A DNA stretch of 64,000 nt from Mycteria americana. Its lineage: Eukaryota > Chordata > Aves > Ciconiiformes > Ciconiidae. Positions within the stretch are counted from its first letter, which is position 1. Each line of letters starts with the position of its first letter. Positions 18,541 through 34,800 of this stretch are shown here, one piece after another. The stretch lies in contig NC_134367.1 in NCBI RefSeq assembly GCF_035582795.1, positions 8,385,562-8,449,561 of the forward strand, given 5' to 3'. Position numbers and translations under genes: made by a program. The notes under the pieces are model-generated. The model was not told where the DNA came from. It saw only the letters and a list, made by a program, of their open reading frames with translations, and searched no databases.

Positions 18541-21500
18541 TTTGCCTTTTTTCGTCAAGGCTTGCTGTGTGCCGTGCTACTCCTGCACGTGACCTTTCCT
18601 TTTAGAAAGGAAGGCATTCGTCACCTGAATGTTTGTGAAACAGGTAAGAATTTGTAGAGCTTCTGTCCCTGTACGTACATGAATGTTCACATGTGTTCAG
18701 CACCTGTGTGACAGGGAAGGATGCCAGCTGTGGGTACCAATGTCCAGCTCTCCCACGGAGGAGGTCCCTGGCAGTTGCCGTGAGCTGTGCGAGGCGTGTG
18801 AAGGCTGGCGGTGACGCTCCGAGCTGGCTGTTTCACCCCTGAGCAGCAGGGAGGGGGCAGCTGAAATGGCTGGGGTGTGATTTTACCTTTGTGCGGGTAC
18901 TTGAGATCCCGTCCTGACTGGGGAGCATCCCCCTGGGACTGCTCTCCCTTCTCTTCTGTTGCGGACAGGCGTTTGGCACGTGAGCGAGAGCTACGTTTAG
19001 CCCGTGTAGTAAAAAGCTTTGTCCTTACTCTGTGGCTCTTCCGTACCTGTGTCCTTCCCTTAACACTGATGCTGCTTTTTGCAGCAAGAAGCTTTGCGGG
19101 CCCCCCTGAGCCCTCCCTGGGGTCGGGAACAGGCGATGGGAGACCGTGAGCCCCTTAACAGCTGGGGCTGTGTCTGAACTACAGAAACGTAAAGCTCTGC
19201 TGCCGTGTCATTGCCAGCTTTCCCGCTTGCCCAGCCCTGTACCACTTCTCCTGTCAGGTGCAGCTGTGGTGCACATACATTAAACGCAAAGCAGCTGTGA
19301 TCTGCTGTCCTTGTTCTATATGAGCATATACTCCTCCTACCCCAGGTTGGGTTTTCACGTCTCGCCCATCAGCTTAATACAAACCGAAGGCAAGGTGGTT
19401 TTTGCCCGAGAAACTTAAAAATGTTGAAATGAATGAATCCTATTGGAGGTGTTGCCTCTATGGAACATCCAGAGCTTTTTAAAGGTTACAAACCACCCCC
19501 CCCCTCCCCCATATATGTATGTATGCCTTACATATATATGCTATGTGTGTACATACACACACGCGCCAAACACTGGGGACATTTACAGCGGTTGCTGGGC
19601 AGCCAGAAGGCCCCTCACCGTAACAGGAGCTGGAGGTGCTTGTTAACATGCTGGATTTATGCTTCTAATAAATAATAATAAATAGCGATAATAAAATATC
19701 AAAGTGCTAATAATGGTGGCACATTCCGCCAGGCTTGTTTAAAATTGTACGCAAATACCGCATTGCTTCTGTCAATAGCGGAGAGCACAGAGCTTGCACT
19801 CCAGTGTCTGTTTTGATGAGGGTTTGATGCTGTTTGAAAAACATATATAAAAAGCAATTCTTTAGGGTAATAAGATTAATAAAAATTCCTTCAATGCATC
19901 CTCGAGATCAGCAGCTTTTGATTTCTCGGAGAGCTCAGCTGCTGCCTTTCATTAAATATTCCATTTCATACTTTTTCTTCTAGTGCCTGTTCTGGGCTTT
20001 CAATGTCCCTGCACATGTAAAATGAAATAGTAATTTGTACCTGCAAGACAGAGGGAATGGAAATGGCATGCCTGGAGGATTATTTTGATGAGGTCTGCTC
20101 AAGATTTTGTTTGAAATGTAATATCAAAGGACAGGGAAATGAGTTCAGTTACACGAATGGCAGAGGGGGCAGCAAATAAGGCAGATGTTACCAGCCTCAT
20201 ACTCTGCATCTGTGCTGGTTTTTGTGTCTGCTCACTTCCCATTTAATTTTTCAGGAAGTAGGGCATGAAATTAAGCCTGGAAGGTCATTTTTTTCCATCG
20301 ATGCTGTTTAGAAATTAGTAACAAGAGCATATCTGATTACCCAGGCAATGACAGTACATTTTTTCCAATCCGTTATATAGTGGTAATAATTATATGTACT
20401 GTGTTGATCGATGATACAATTAAATAAATTAACACATTTGCAGTCAAATAAAGAGCTGAAGATTACATTTCCTTGAAGACTTAATTTCCCTAAGTATCAC
20501 AAAGCACAATTAGTTTTCCTTTCAGATTTTTTTTTAATGAAATTGGCATGAAAAATGTAATAATCTCCGCTTCCAACAAAGGTCTCCACAGAGAAAGGGC
20601 GATGGGGGAGAGAGCTTCATCAACCAACTGTAATAAGGATTTTACAGACTCGGTAATGGCCGGGTTGTACTGCTGAGGGCGAAAGGAAAGTGCACGGCAG
20701 CTCTGCAGATAGAGACGATAAGACTGAATGTGATCAGCTCTCGAAGCCCAGCAGGAACACATTTTTCACCACTAAGAAACCTAGCAGCAGCTGAACAGCA
20801 GAGCCGTGCCCTACCTACTGCTTTAGACCCAGCAGAAGCTTGCCAACAGCAGGATGAAGAGACGATGCAGGGAACACGCAGCCGTTCCAGGTACGGTGAG
20901 CCAATCCTTTGCATCGCTCTTCCCTTTCAAGGCATTCAAGAAAGGTCCCAAACCAGACACTTGATGATGTTTTCTTCTTTTTTTTTTAATGAGCAACTTA
21001 AACTGGGCCGTCGGTAGGAGCAGCTTTAGACCAACGTGCTGAAACGACCTGTGTTTGACAGGCACGGCAGGGCTACGTTACACTTAGCCCAGACATCTAT
21101 AGGAGCTCACATCTGCAGCTCTGCAATACAGCCTGCGATCATAGAATCAAGAACCATGGAATGCTTTGGATTGGAAGGGACCTTTACAGGTCATCTAGTC
21201 CAACCCCCCTGCAAGAACAGGGACATCTTCAACTAGATCAGGTTGCTCGGAGCCCCATCCAACCTGACCTTGATCTGTAACCCAGTGCTGAAATCAAGAC
21301 CAGCGACAGAGGCTGGAGCAGTGGCAAAGGAGACCGGGACCTTTAAAAAAAATTTGGGAGAGCTAGTGGGCATCAAACCCTGGCAGGTCTAATTTCCTAT
21401 TTATTCACAGGAAATTAGCCTGTCCTAAATAGAAGAACTATTAGTGAAATGTGAATGTGTAACCTTGCTGCTGCAGTGATCCTAGATTTCCACCAAAAAA

Positions 21501-22690
21501 AGGGTCCCGAAAGGCTTTTCATTTCTTTACAGGGAGGGGAGCAAGAAAAACATTTACTCCACCAACCCTCGGTGAACAACGGTCTGTAAGAGGTGGGTTT
21601 TATGGGCTTATTAATTAACAAACTCAAATGCAGCTTTGTGGGTAAAACGAACATCTAGAGAATGAAGAGCGTGAGCTGTAGTCACTGGCCAGGCTGCCGG
21701 TCTTGCTTTCTGTGCTCCTTTTCTCTCTCACCTCCAGGCAGTATCACCTGGAGAGACCGACGTCACTTTGCGGTCTGTCTGCTCGTGCTAGGCGTGTTCT
21801 CCTTACGCAGACTCACACAAGGAAATAGCTCACCACCGGCTTGAAACCCTTCCATCAAAAAAATCCAGTAGTTGAAAACTATGCAAATAGTTTATAGTCA
21901 AGTTAAATAAAAATAACATCGTGACCCAGTGATGCTCTTTTTTTCTACAGCAGAGGGGAGAAATCAAGTTTAGGCAAAGCAAAGTAACAGCAAAGAGGCA
22001 GCTTTGCTGTCATTTACCTGCTCCTAAAACCAGTTAAATGACGGTCTATGCATCTTCCTGTCTCCAAAGGAGGAACCAGCACGTTGTGAATTCATATAAC
22101 CATCAAATGAAATAAATATTGCTCAGCCATGAGTGCCAGGAGCCCAGCGCCCACAGTAAGTTTGCAGTAAACAGCATCAGAAGATGCAGCCTAAAAAAAC
22201 CCCATGTGTTCAGTGGCCACGTCATCCCACAGTTCAGATTTCTTTTGTAAGGTGGATGCACGTAATTCTGCTCTCCTCTAGCCTTTCTCAGCTCCAGTAG
22301 AAAATTTTACGGTAGTTTTACTGTTGTAAAGGCACAGAATTGGACCAGCACTGCATGTCTTTGAGAAGCACCACTTTCCATCTCTTCAGCAGCCAAATTT
22401 TGGCCAGAGTTGAGGGGCCACCAGCAGAGCAGGGGAGATGGAGAGTCAGGAAACCTCTCTGTCCCAGCAACCCCTACTTGCACGTTCCTGGTACCTCTGG
22501 TCCCATAGAGATCTTCCACTGTGCCATCTATAATAGAAGCAGTGCATGGAATTATGTGTATTTCATGTAAGAAGAGAAATAATTAACAAAAAAGAAATGG
22601 GTTGATGATTGTTTGAAGAAATTTTTATACACCAAAAAGAATTCCAGTGGGCAGAGGAGAAAAACAGGAAATAGAAACTGTAAAGTATCA
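18541..22690. other. Intergenic between convergent SF3B6 and FKBP1B
   Basis: No conserved coding exon was recognised on either strand. Contents are a moderately GC-rich part at 18700-19260, simple-sequence tracts at 19493-19565 (C-run then TATG/CA-rich) and 19668-19700 (AATA-rich), an AT-rich stretch with homeodomain-like TAAT motifs near 20370-20465, and a CR1 end at 21140-21280. Confidence 0.6.
21140..21280 (-). mobile_element. CR1 LINE 3'-end fragment
   Basis: The blocks GGATTGGAAGGGACCTTTAC, GTCATCTAGTCCAACCCCCC and AGATCAGGTTGCTCGGAGCC match, in the same order, the left end of the larger CR1 at 38898. A degenerate ATAGAATCA-type tail is present at the left edge. The element is therefore minus-strand and truncated to about 140 bp. 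Confidence 0.88.
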
Positions 22691-22694
22691 AGAT

Positions 22695-22700
22695 TTTATT
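22695..22700 (-). terminator. FKBP1B: FKBP1B poly(A) signal
   Basis: Plus-strand TTTATT reads AATAAA on the minus strand, 542 bp downstream of the FKBP1B stop. It is the only canonical signal that I see between the stop and this point, giving a 3' UTR of about 560 nt that includes an AT-rich tract (plus 22918-22946). Confidence 0.65.
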
Positions 22701-23241
22701 GGTTTTTATATATACTTTTCATTCTTAAATGAGACAGTATTTTTTAAAACAGCAGCAAGCAGAACGTACAAGTTGAGAAAAGTGGCAGCGCAGGTAACTC
22801 TGTTTGGCTAATGCCCGTCCATGTACAAGGCATACATTGGATTTTTTTTTTTTTGAGCACCTTTTGTGTTTTTTCTTGGTTTAAGTGTACAGTAAGGCAG
22901 TGGTTTTTCAATAAGGAATATATATATATTTATATTTATATATATTTTCAACCATCACTGTGAATTCTTCTTACATGCAAATTAAATAAAATGTACAACT
23001 TGAAAATGTTACAACAGTAGACATTTTTCTCAAAGCAAAGCTTCTAGTAAAAGGCAAATACGGACACCACAAAGTTAAAAAAGGGAAGGAAGGCGTAAGA
23101 AACCGAGCGGCAGGCGCTATTGACAGGACAGCTCGAGCAGGGAAGATTGGGATTCCAGTGAAGATTTCTCCCGCTGCTGGCAAGGCGAGAAAGAACGGAT
23201 GGTTATTAACAGATGTCTCCAGCCAGCTCCTTCGAGAAGAT
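22701..23241 (-). other. FKBP1B: FKBP1B 3' UTR
   Basis: This is the non-coding stretch between the FKBP1B stop and its likely poly(A) signal. It contains a TATATA/TTTATA tract and a T12-type run near 22838-22854. No competing gene is visible. Confidence 0.55.
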
Positions 23242-26131
<2,890 letters not shown>

Positions 26132-28774
26132 CTGCCAAAACAAGACACACAGTTTCAGTCTGAGCTACATCTAAATTTAAGTCCTGGGGGGGAGAGAAGG
26201 AGTGAAAAATTAATGTCTTGGTCACATCAGCTGCTCATTTCCATTTTCACTTTTAAGCCTCATCCAAAATGGATAAGGCAGAAGAGTCAAATGCAGTGGT
26301 ACCATACTGTTACCTTTGCCTTCTAGTAATTTAGGCTCTAAAATGGAAATATATTCTTCTTGTTATTCTTAATGCAATAGGTTATAACTCATACCGTACC
26401 AAACGTTGCACAGACATATAGAAGAGCTGTTGCTCGCACAGTGGAGCTTCCTGGCTAAGTAGATAAAAGCAGGCAAGGAACAAGTGGGAAGTAGCAGAAG
26501 AGAGAATCCCAACGCGTTCCTGATCCAGGCCTGCTCCTAAACACAAAAAAGCTCCCTAGAACAAGCCTACAGACAAAGAAACCAAATTTAACATAAATTC
26601 CACTAGGTTTATTTCTCGTTAAATACTTACCATTTATTTTAAGGTATTCTTTTAACAGCGTAACTCACTAAAGGGAATAGTCCTTGCGGAGCACGTGTCG
26701 GGTAACCACGGGGCCGTTGCCATGCGTGGCCCACAGCTCACCACAGTCAACAGGAGCTTTCCACCCACTTCAAAGGGTGGGGATGTAGGTTCTGATTTGG
26801 GAACTCTTGAGCCAAATTTGCTGCCAGTTAAACATCTGCAGGTACAGAGCAGCTCCTTTGATTTGTTCCTGCAAGTTTATACCAGCACACCTAGAAGGAA
26901 TATTTGGTACCTTGGACTGTTTACCTTCCCTACTTGATTTACTCAGGAGTACTGAAGTAACGTGCATTACACAAACGAGACCATTCCACACCACGCATGC
27001 GAAACTTCTACACAACGTTACAACTGCACGTGTCTCCTCCTCATACAGAAAGAATGGAAAGGACTCTGCGTTCAAAAATATGAAAATAGCAAGGACATTT
27101 ATATGAATACTCTACTACCCTCATTCTTTCTATTTTCATTCAGCCACAAGAGACAGTCACAGGAACACCTTACTCATTCCTTTTGATGGGCACAACACTG
27201 TTTCACCTCATATACTATGAACACATGCCCAGATTCTACAGCAAACGGATAAACCTTCACAGAGTGCTACATGATTTGGTATTCTCATTCTCTTTTCAAA
27301 CAGTGGATAATTATGGTAGCTTTCAACTTAAAAGTACCTGGTAATTGCTCTTTCAAAATGCTATACTCTGGATATTGCAAGGGTGGGCTGATATTTATGT
27401 ATTAGAATAAATCCTTTCTTTGTAATGCTGTAGTGCCAGTGTTCTGGGCATATACCATGACTCTCCTGTGCAAGGTGCTGTACAAAGAAAAGTTCATTAA
27501 TAAGCAAATATCTGAGAAAGTTTCTGGCTGAAAACCACATTATCAAACACCGCTTTGACAGAAAATGCTGAGAAATACTGCCTTTATGATCCAATATGAA
27601 AAATACAGTCTTACTAGTTTCTTTTCATTAAAGCAGTTATATTGATAGACCAGCTTGATGCACAAGTTTTGTTTTTCAGTGAAAACCATCAGTTACTGTC
27701 CAAACAACAAAAAGGGATGTTTTGCCTGCTTAAAAAGTCTGTGTTATGAACCAAAGTTAAACATAAAGAAAGAGATGTGCCAGATTGAAAAACAAAGACT
27801 AAAAGGGTAGGATTCACCTTACCAATCTTTATGCTTCTAAGATGTAGCCAGCTACTTTTGAGCTAATTACTCTGCTTCCCTCTGTAATCAAGTCAGAGAA
27901 AAATGCACTTTCAGGGAGCGATTCATCTAACCAAATCTAGGGGTCTACATTAGGACATAATAAATTGCATCCTAGCAGTGCCTATTTCTTTGCAATGAAT
28001 ATAAGGGAAGTCCAAATGACTAGCTCAGACACAGATGTCTCCAAACTCACTAGAAGTTACCTCAGTGGTGATGGCATTCCGGACTTGCAGTAATGAGTAC
28101 ACAGTACTTGATCATTCCAGTGCGGTTCTATGTCTAGATATTTTACATCAATATTAAAACCAAACGACATATTAAGGCAAATTAGCTGTTGACCAAGTCC
28201 AACATTTGTCAAAGTTGGTACTTCAGGGACACCTGTGCATGTGTATAAGGCCTTAGGAGGAAAATTATGGAATAACCTGCCCAAAAGGTATGTTTCACAA
28301 CCTTCACCTTCATTAGCGCTTGTCATATTCCTTAAGTTTATCACAGTATAATAGTGAAGTATTTTATGCATGCTCCAATGCAAGTACATACACTTATTAC
28401 GCAATGTATGGGCTCAGTGCTATCCCTAAACCTCCTCCATGTAGGCTGGGAAGCCGCACCAGCTGCCTGCTCAAGGTTTTCTAGTTACAGACAAACATGG
28501 GTTCATTTGTAAAGTAGAAAACCAGCCTGCATATGGAGGAGGGCAGGCAGGGAGAAGCAGCTCAGAGGGAACTCTCAGGCATATCATATAATCCTTTTTG
28601 AAGTATTTGATCTTAAATTTAAATGGCAGTCCTTCCTCACAGCAATTTTATTTTTAAACACATCATAAAACCTCATGATTCTATGAAATGGAAGGAGACT
28701 GTTACAGAATCCCAGTATTTAATAGTTTTAATATTAAAACTTAGTATTGTTATTACAGTCTGCATGTTCAAAGC
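26132..28774. other. Non-coding, probable FKBP1B intron 2 (start)
   Basis: No exon encoding the expected TFPKKGQTCVVHYT segment was found on the minus strand. No clear repeat or RNA gene was recognised. Confidence 0.5.
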
Positions 28775-28840
28775 AGTATGCAAACATTAATTATTCTTCA
28801 CAGCAGCCCAAGGAGGTAGAAGAAGATATTTATTATAAAA
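28775..28840 (-). repeat. MIR-like SINE core fragment
   Basis: ATTAATTATTCTTCACAGCA followed by CCCAAGGAGGTAGAAGAAG and a TATTTATTAT stretch resembles the reversed MIR segment with its AGGAGGTAGGTACTATTATT block. Divergence is high, as expected for an element this old in a bird. Confidence 0.4.
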
Positions 28841-31800
28841 TAACCTCAGTCTGGAAGTTCAGATTCAGATGCAAAGTTGCCCAACACTTTAGTATGCTTT
28901 CACTTCATTTTGTAACTAAATCCTATTAAAATACTTAGCTTAAAGGTCTGATGGTTTACTAAATACCACACATCAAACTGGTGGCAGAACCAAAATTAAC
29001 TCTTCAGAGATCCTGACAACAGCTACTGGACAATATTTCCCATTTAAAATGATGTTTCTATCTGCCCATGAGCTTGCTAGTCTAATATATATCATATAAA
29101 AAGTGCCTCCTATTTCACCATTGAAAGCCTATAGAAGATGTGTTAGGCCTTGTAGAAGAAAACAGGCTGCTTCTCCTATCTTTACAGCAACATCCTATTT
29201 TCAGCAATGGCTGAAAATTCATCAGGTGATGAATTCAGAAATGTAACCTCCTCTGTCATCACCCCACCTGATCGCTTTTGGAGGACAAACTGGAATTCAA
29301 AGACTCAGATGTGTCCCTATGCGCCGAAGCTCTGGCAGGAGGGTCAATTTTTATATGACTGCCCTTTAAATGCACATCTAGTTTAGAAATGAGTCAGAGT
29401 CCCCATGTGCCCTGGAGAAGTTCCGATCCGGATTTAGATCTGAACTTTAGATCTTTTTTATCTCTCTATTTCTGAAAGTTAGAGTCGACTATTCAGGCTC
29501 CTGGGAGCTAAAATAGCATAATGTTTTATTTTCCCTCTTGCTAATGCATCAATTGATTTTCTTTTTGTGAAAAAATTGATTTGGTTAATATTCTTCAACA
29601 AGGACGGATGCCCATCTTCAGCCTGCTAGCACCTTTATTTATCTAGCTAACAACAAGGAGAAAAAAACCCACAATGTGGAACTGAACAACAACATTGTTT
29701 TGCAAAGTCAGAACAATCAATAAGAGTTTGGACTGAGCAAGGACAACTAGATGCCTATATGCTTACTTGTTCTAATAACCTTACATTTGATTCTGAAAGG
29801 TAACAATCATTGTATTAAAATAATTAATTGTACAAACCTCAGTTAGCAGAATATTGTGCGGATTTGAAAACATTCTGATCTATAAGGTGTCCTAATTAAT
29901 AACTAGGTTTTAAAAATTAGGTGGCTGTAAAAAAGGTGATGTTTCAGATCGTGGGTCCTGCTGAATCATTGAAGTTCAGCTCATTGAAGCTGAAGCTCAA
30001 AGAGTAGACAAATCATTTTGTTAAGGAACATGAGTAGGGATCCATCTAAACTGCCAAAAATACAGCGCTATTTGGGCTAAAACAGCAGTGAAAACAAAAC
30101 TTCAGTCTAGGTTTAGCACAAGCTATTATTTCTTATTAAAACATAGGTGTGTCTGCACTGCTCTCTTAACATGAATTAACTGAGTCAGTCAACCTCAGGT
30201 AAGATCACATCATTTAAGTTGTTTCCTAAGGGGAGAGGGCTAATGACACTGTACTTGCCTAATAACTTTTGAATCTTTTAGCCAATTTCAACCAAGTTTG
30301 ACAGAGGAGTAGGGTTCATACTGACATAAAGATCCTATGCATGTAATGAAAAGAAATCTGCATAGGAAGAAGATCCTGTAAGTGTTTCTACCAAGAGAAA
30401 GGCTCAATCTTTATTTGTAATCAATCATAGAGCCTCTATTATTGAGGAGAGGTCAGGAACAGAAAGATGTGAATGCTGCAGCTGGACCACAGTCTAAGTT
30501 TCTTTTTACCAGAGGGTTCCTTCAGATGAGAACGATTCAGCTGGGAATTCAACCAACCACATAACACAAATCCACAGAGCCAGACCAGCTATTTAGACAC
30601 CTAACTCACACCTATGGTCCCAACAAAACCATGCCCCAAACCACACCCAAGCAGTTATCTATACCAAAGATGGATGGAGAGAGGAACACTGAAGGCCTGT
30701 CAAGCTTACGTGCCTGCATCTGCAAAATGTAGGTGTAAAATCCCACTGCTAACATTAGCCATCTCAAAGGTAAAACTATGTCTCAACCTGTCATCTAGGC
30801 TAATCCTACAGTTAATGGAGAAAGAGAGGTATCTCCAAGAACAAGTCATCCCACCTAGATTTAGATGTTAGGACTGCAATAACCTCCTGGAGTTGTTTAT
30901 CATTCTCAGTCAACCAACAAAAGTTTAAAAAGTTAACAACATTAATTTTAAACACTAGACTGCCAGCTTTTTATATGGCCTTAGTAAGGAGGTATTAACT
31001 CATCCATCCATACCCAAATGAAGTAGACCAAATTGCATCCCAGGCTTCACTGGCTCCAGTGTTTACTGAATTATTTGTCTTTGCAGTGTTGACACATTCT
31101 GGGAATCAGAAGACGGACATCCTAATCCAGGACAAATCCCTTAATTTCACTGGTTGCTCTCCTTTTATCCTGTACATAGGATTCACTTACCTCACAAGTA
31201 TTAAGGGGATAAATTGAATAGGTGACTTTCAAAAAACAGCAACATTCATCTGCAAAGTATTCCATTACCTTATTTTGTCAAACTGTAGTTACCTACGGAA
31301 CGTAAAGGCAATACATACACCTGAAGACCTCTACTTTCTGAACATATGCTGGGAGCAGAAAGAGGGGCAGATATTCAGAAGGTGTTTCTAGGACACCACC
31401 TTGTTCATTTTATGTAGACCAGAAATTCTTCGGGACAGGGACTACATCTTCATGCCCTTTAATGCAATCACCTTTCCAATCACACCTCGTAATAAATCTG
31501 TATATAAACTTGTCATTCGGTTTGGTTCCTAGGACTCGTGGAGGCAGCACTTGCTGCAGTTAGTGTTGCTGTGGGTTAAGAATTTTTGATCTCAAGAGTT
31601 TCTTTTTTCCTTAAAATATATTGTTTCTATGTCAAAATATGTCAATACTCTGTCAGGAGAATGTCACAAAGGACGGAAATTCCGATTTTCCCCCCATTTA
31701 CAACCTGTAACTATTACTAATACACACTTTTAGTCTGAAAAATATATTATTGGGAAGTTTCTAGAAACCGTACAAAAGCCTTTGTGTCAACATTGACACC

Positions 31801-34800
31801 TTCACAGCATATCGAGGAAGACAGAGTTCAGCAAAGCAGAGGAGTTCAGCATAATTGTACAGGAATGGTGGGAGAAGCACATCCATACAGTCACAAATCA
31901 CATCCCAGGTTGGTTTACACCAGCAGAACTCCACTGATTTCAGTGGTGTTATTCACATTTTACATTAAAATAGATCAGTTCTCTTCAGGATTCAGTTCTG
32001 ACACACTGCGGTAAAGCAGGACAACGCCTCTGCATTCAGTGGTGTTCCTCCCTAGCTTGTGGCTGAGCCTCATGCTAACACACTTGAAAAACTTGTGGTT
32101 TCCCATCAGGAACAAGAACAGTTCCTGTATGTTTTATCGTTAAATGGAGAGATCTGCGCAACACTTTTCTAGGCAAATACAGTCGGTACCTTGTGTTTCT
32201 GCTTCCCAGGGAAATGCCTAGAGGACCTAACATGCCTCAGCTCTCCAGCTCATTCCATCAGAAACCAGATCTGCGTAAGCCAACTGTCTCACACCTCTTA
32301 CATCTTCATTTGCCATTTTGTTATTATCTCAAAACGCAGTTCGCTGTTTTACATCATAACAACAGCTCCCGGTAATCTGTAGTTATACCTGGCCATGAGC
32401 CTCCTTCCAAACAACCATGCAGTAAGTACTGTGTATCTCTGATTTCCTTGATTTGACTTCCAAAGCAAACTCTTTTCTGGATATATCTCGTGTCTCATCA
32501 ATTTTATGGATGAAAATTCTTTTCATCAGAAATGATGATTGTAATGGAAACAAAGAAAGAGTGTTGAACGTGAGCTGGAGGATGCTTTCATTTCTTACAC
32601 TATGTTTGAATAGTGGGCCATCTTACTGTGTCCTGTATGGGGACTTTGGCAACCGAACTGAGAAGGGAAGCACGGCTTTTCAAGGGAAAGGTCCAACAGC
32701 AAAGGTTTAGTACCACTGTAAACACAAACTCAGTTTTTCCCTGCTAACTTTTCCTCTGCTTAACATAAGCAAAGCCTTATGAGGAAAAAAGGATTTTCTG
32801 GCTTAGACTGTATTTTTCTGACAGTTTACAGCCACTTAAGAAAAAATGATTAATCTTTTTAAGAGAATTTTCAGTCTAGAGGGATAATAGTTGAAGAGAC
32901 TAGGGGGTGCATCTCTGCAGCATATCAGCTCTTCACCGCAATTTTTTTGTTGTTGTTTAAAAAGGCAACATCAATGATTTGAACGCGCCATTTGTTGCCA
33001 TGACAAACAATCACGGACTCAAAGTACAGAAATGGGAAATGGAGAGCGGTGGTGGTCACTTCTTAGTTCCTGCTACCGCAGCGCACTTCAGTAACGGTTG
33101 ATCTTTTCAACACAAGCAGCCTTGCTGCTTCATTTCTTCATGTATTACACACTCATATATCTTTAATGTGGAGTAAGAGCAACACAATCAATTATTTATG
33201 ATGCAGCTGACAGCATGCAATGAAGACACAACAGACAACTATTCAATAATGCATTACCATGCACTATATATCAGTGTTGCGTACAACAAGACAATATGAA
33301 AGAGCCTTGCACTTAGCTTGACTTCACAGCCAAGAAAATTACATGCAATTGTCTAGTTCACTCTACTGAAAGGCATTATTCTGTCCTAACGGCTTTATAG
33401 ATTTGCATATTTTTAAAAGAGAAGAAAAAGTAGATTTACTCTCAAGGCAGATATGAGCCTCAATAAGCATATTCGACATTAGTTGTAAGGAGACCAAAAA
33501 AATTCCTCTGGCATCCTGTTGCCTTAAAACAGTCATTTTATTTTAGGGTTTGATTCTGTTACCATTACAAAGTTCAGCTGTAAAATATACATGCTCTGCA
33601 GCATAAGGCAACTTTCATTTGAATAAGCATGGCAGAATCAGGTCAATCTGGATATGCTAATGAGTAGGACAATGGATGTCTAAAGCAACATTTTAGAGAT
33701 AATATATCACTACTGAAATACTTGGCATCTCTTGCATCTCTACCCCTCAGTACCATGTCCTGTAACACAGGTTCTGGAGGGAGAGGGAATGTTCCTGACT
33801 GAGCGAGGTCTTTCTGTCCCTGCCCTCTGGTACCAGCCAAGAAGCACAAAGAGCAGTTCAAGAGCATGGCTGGAATACAAAGAAGACATTTTGCCAGAAT
33901 TCCCACCTGAACGCAGGCAGCAGAGCTTGGCCAAAGAATTCTGGCCATCTAGTGCACCAAGATAATAGGACTCTTCTTTTTCTTCTTGGTTTCGTTCCCA
34001 GTCTCATCCTATGCCACAACACACAGATGTATTTCCTTCCCCCCCCCCCTTTTTTGTTTTATGATTGCCTATGCAATGGTGGTATGGATTTGATATTTTA
34101 GCCTGTAGCACATATACGAATGTGCAGATGACCTTCCACTGGGAAGTTACGCACTTCAGTAGGGGGTTAAACCTCACTGAAATAGGTGAACACCATAGTC
34201 ACCTGTCTTTCAGTCTATGGCACAAGAAGGGCCCAAGCTAGATCACCAAAGCTTCTGAATACAGATCTGGGTGCAGGGAGCATGGAAAAACACCACAGAA
34301 ACAGAAAAGGATCTTCAGACATCTCTTGGGAAAGCTCTGAGCACGGCTCCGAGATCAAATGAGAGAGGAGCTTTGGGAGAACAGAACCAGCTTCCCTACT
34401 AGTTAATTCCTCCTCTGCTCAGGGAAAGGGGATGTTGAATGGTCTGCCAGAAGAAACACCTTCCCAACCCAATATAACAATACTGCATGAGCAGCTAGGT
34501 GTGCTTTAATGACAAGCTGTTCCCAGATTGGGCATCCTTTGATTTTCAACTGTCTAGTCTTCCAGTATGTGCCTCCATTTCCTTCTGAATAAAATCTGTG
34601 CTGAAATCTTAATTTATCAGTGCAACGCTTCTGATTTCCTTGGCTTAAGCTAGCAACAGCCTAGTGACAAATCTACCCATCTCTAGTAGGGCATTGAATT
34701 AAGAGGCTATGCATACCCAGAGACAATAAATTTGAGCCTGGAAAAGTATATTCTTAATGTGTTACCACTTAACACCAAGATATTAAAATGGTATGTTGGC

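Noticed and set aside
27421-27460. Possible FKBP1B exon 2 on the minus strand (reads EHWHYSITKKG)
   Set aside because: The WHY resemblance to VVHYT is superficial; upstream residues and splice phases do not match.
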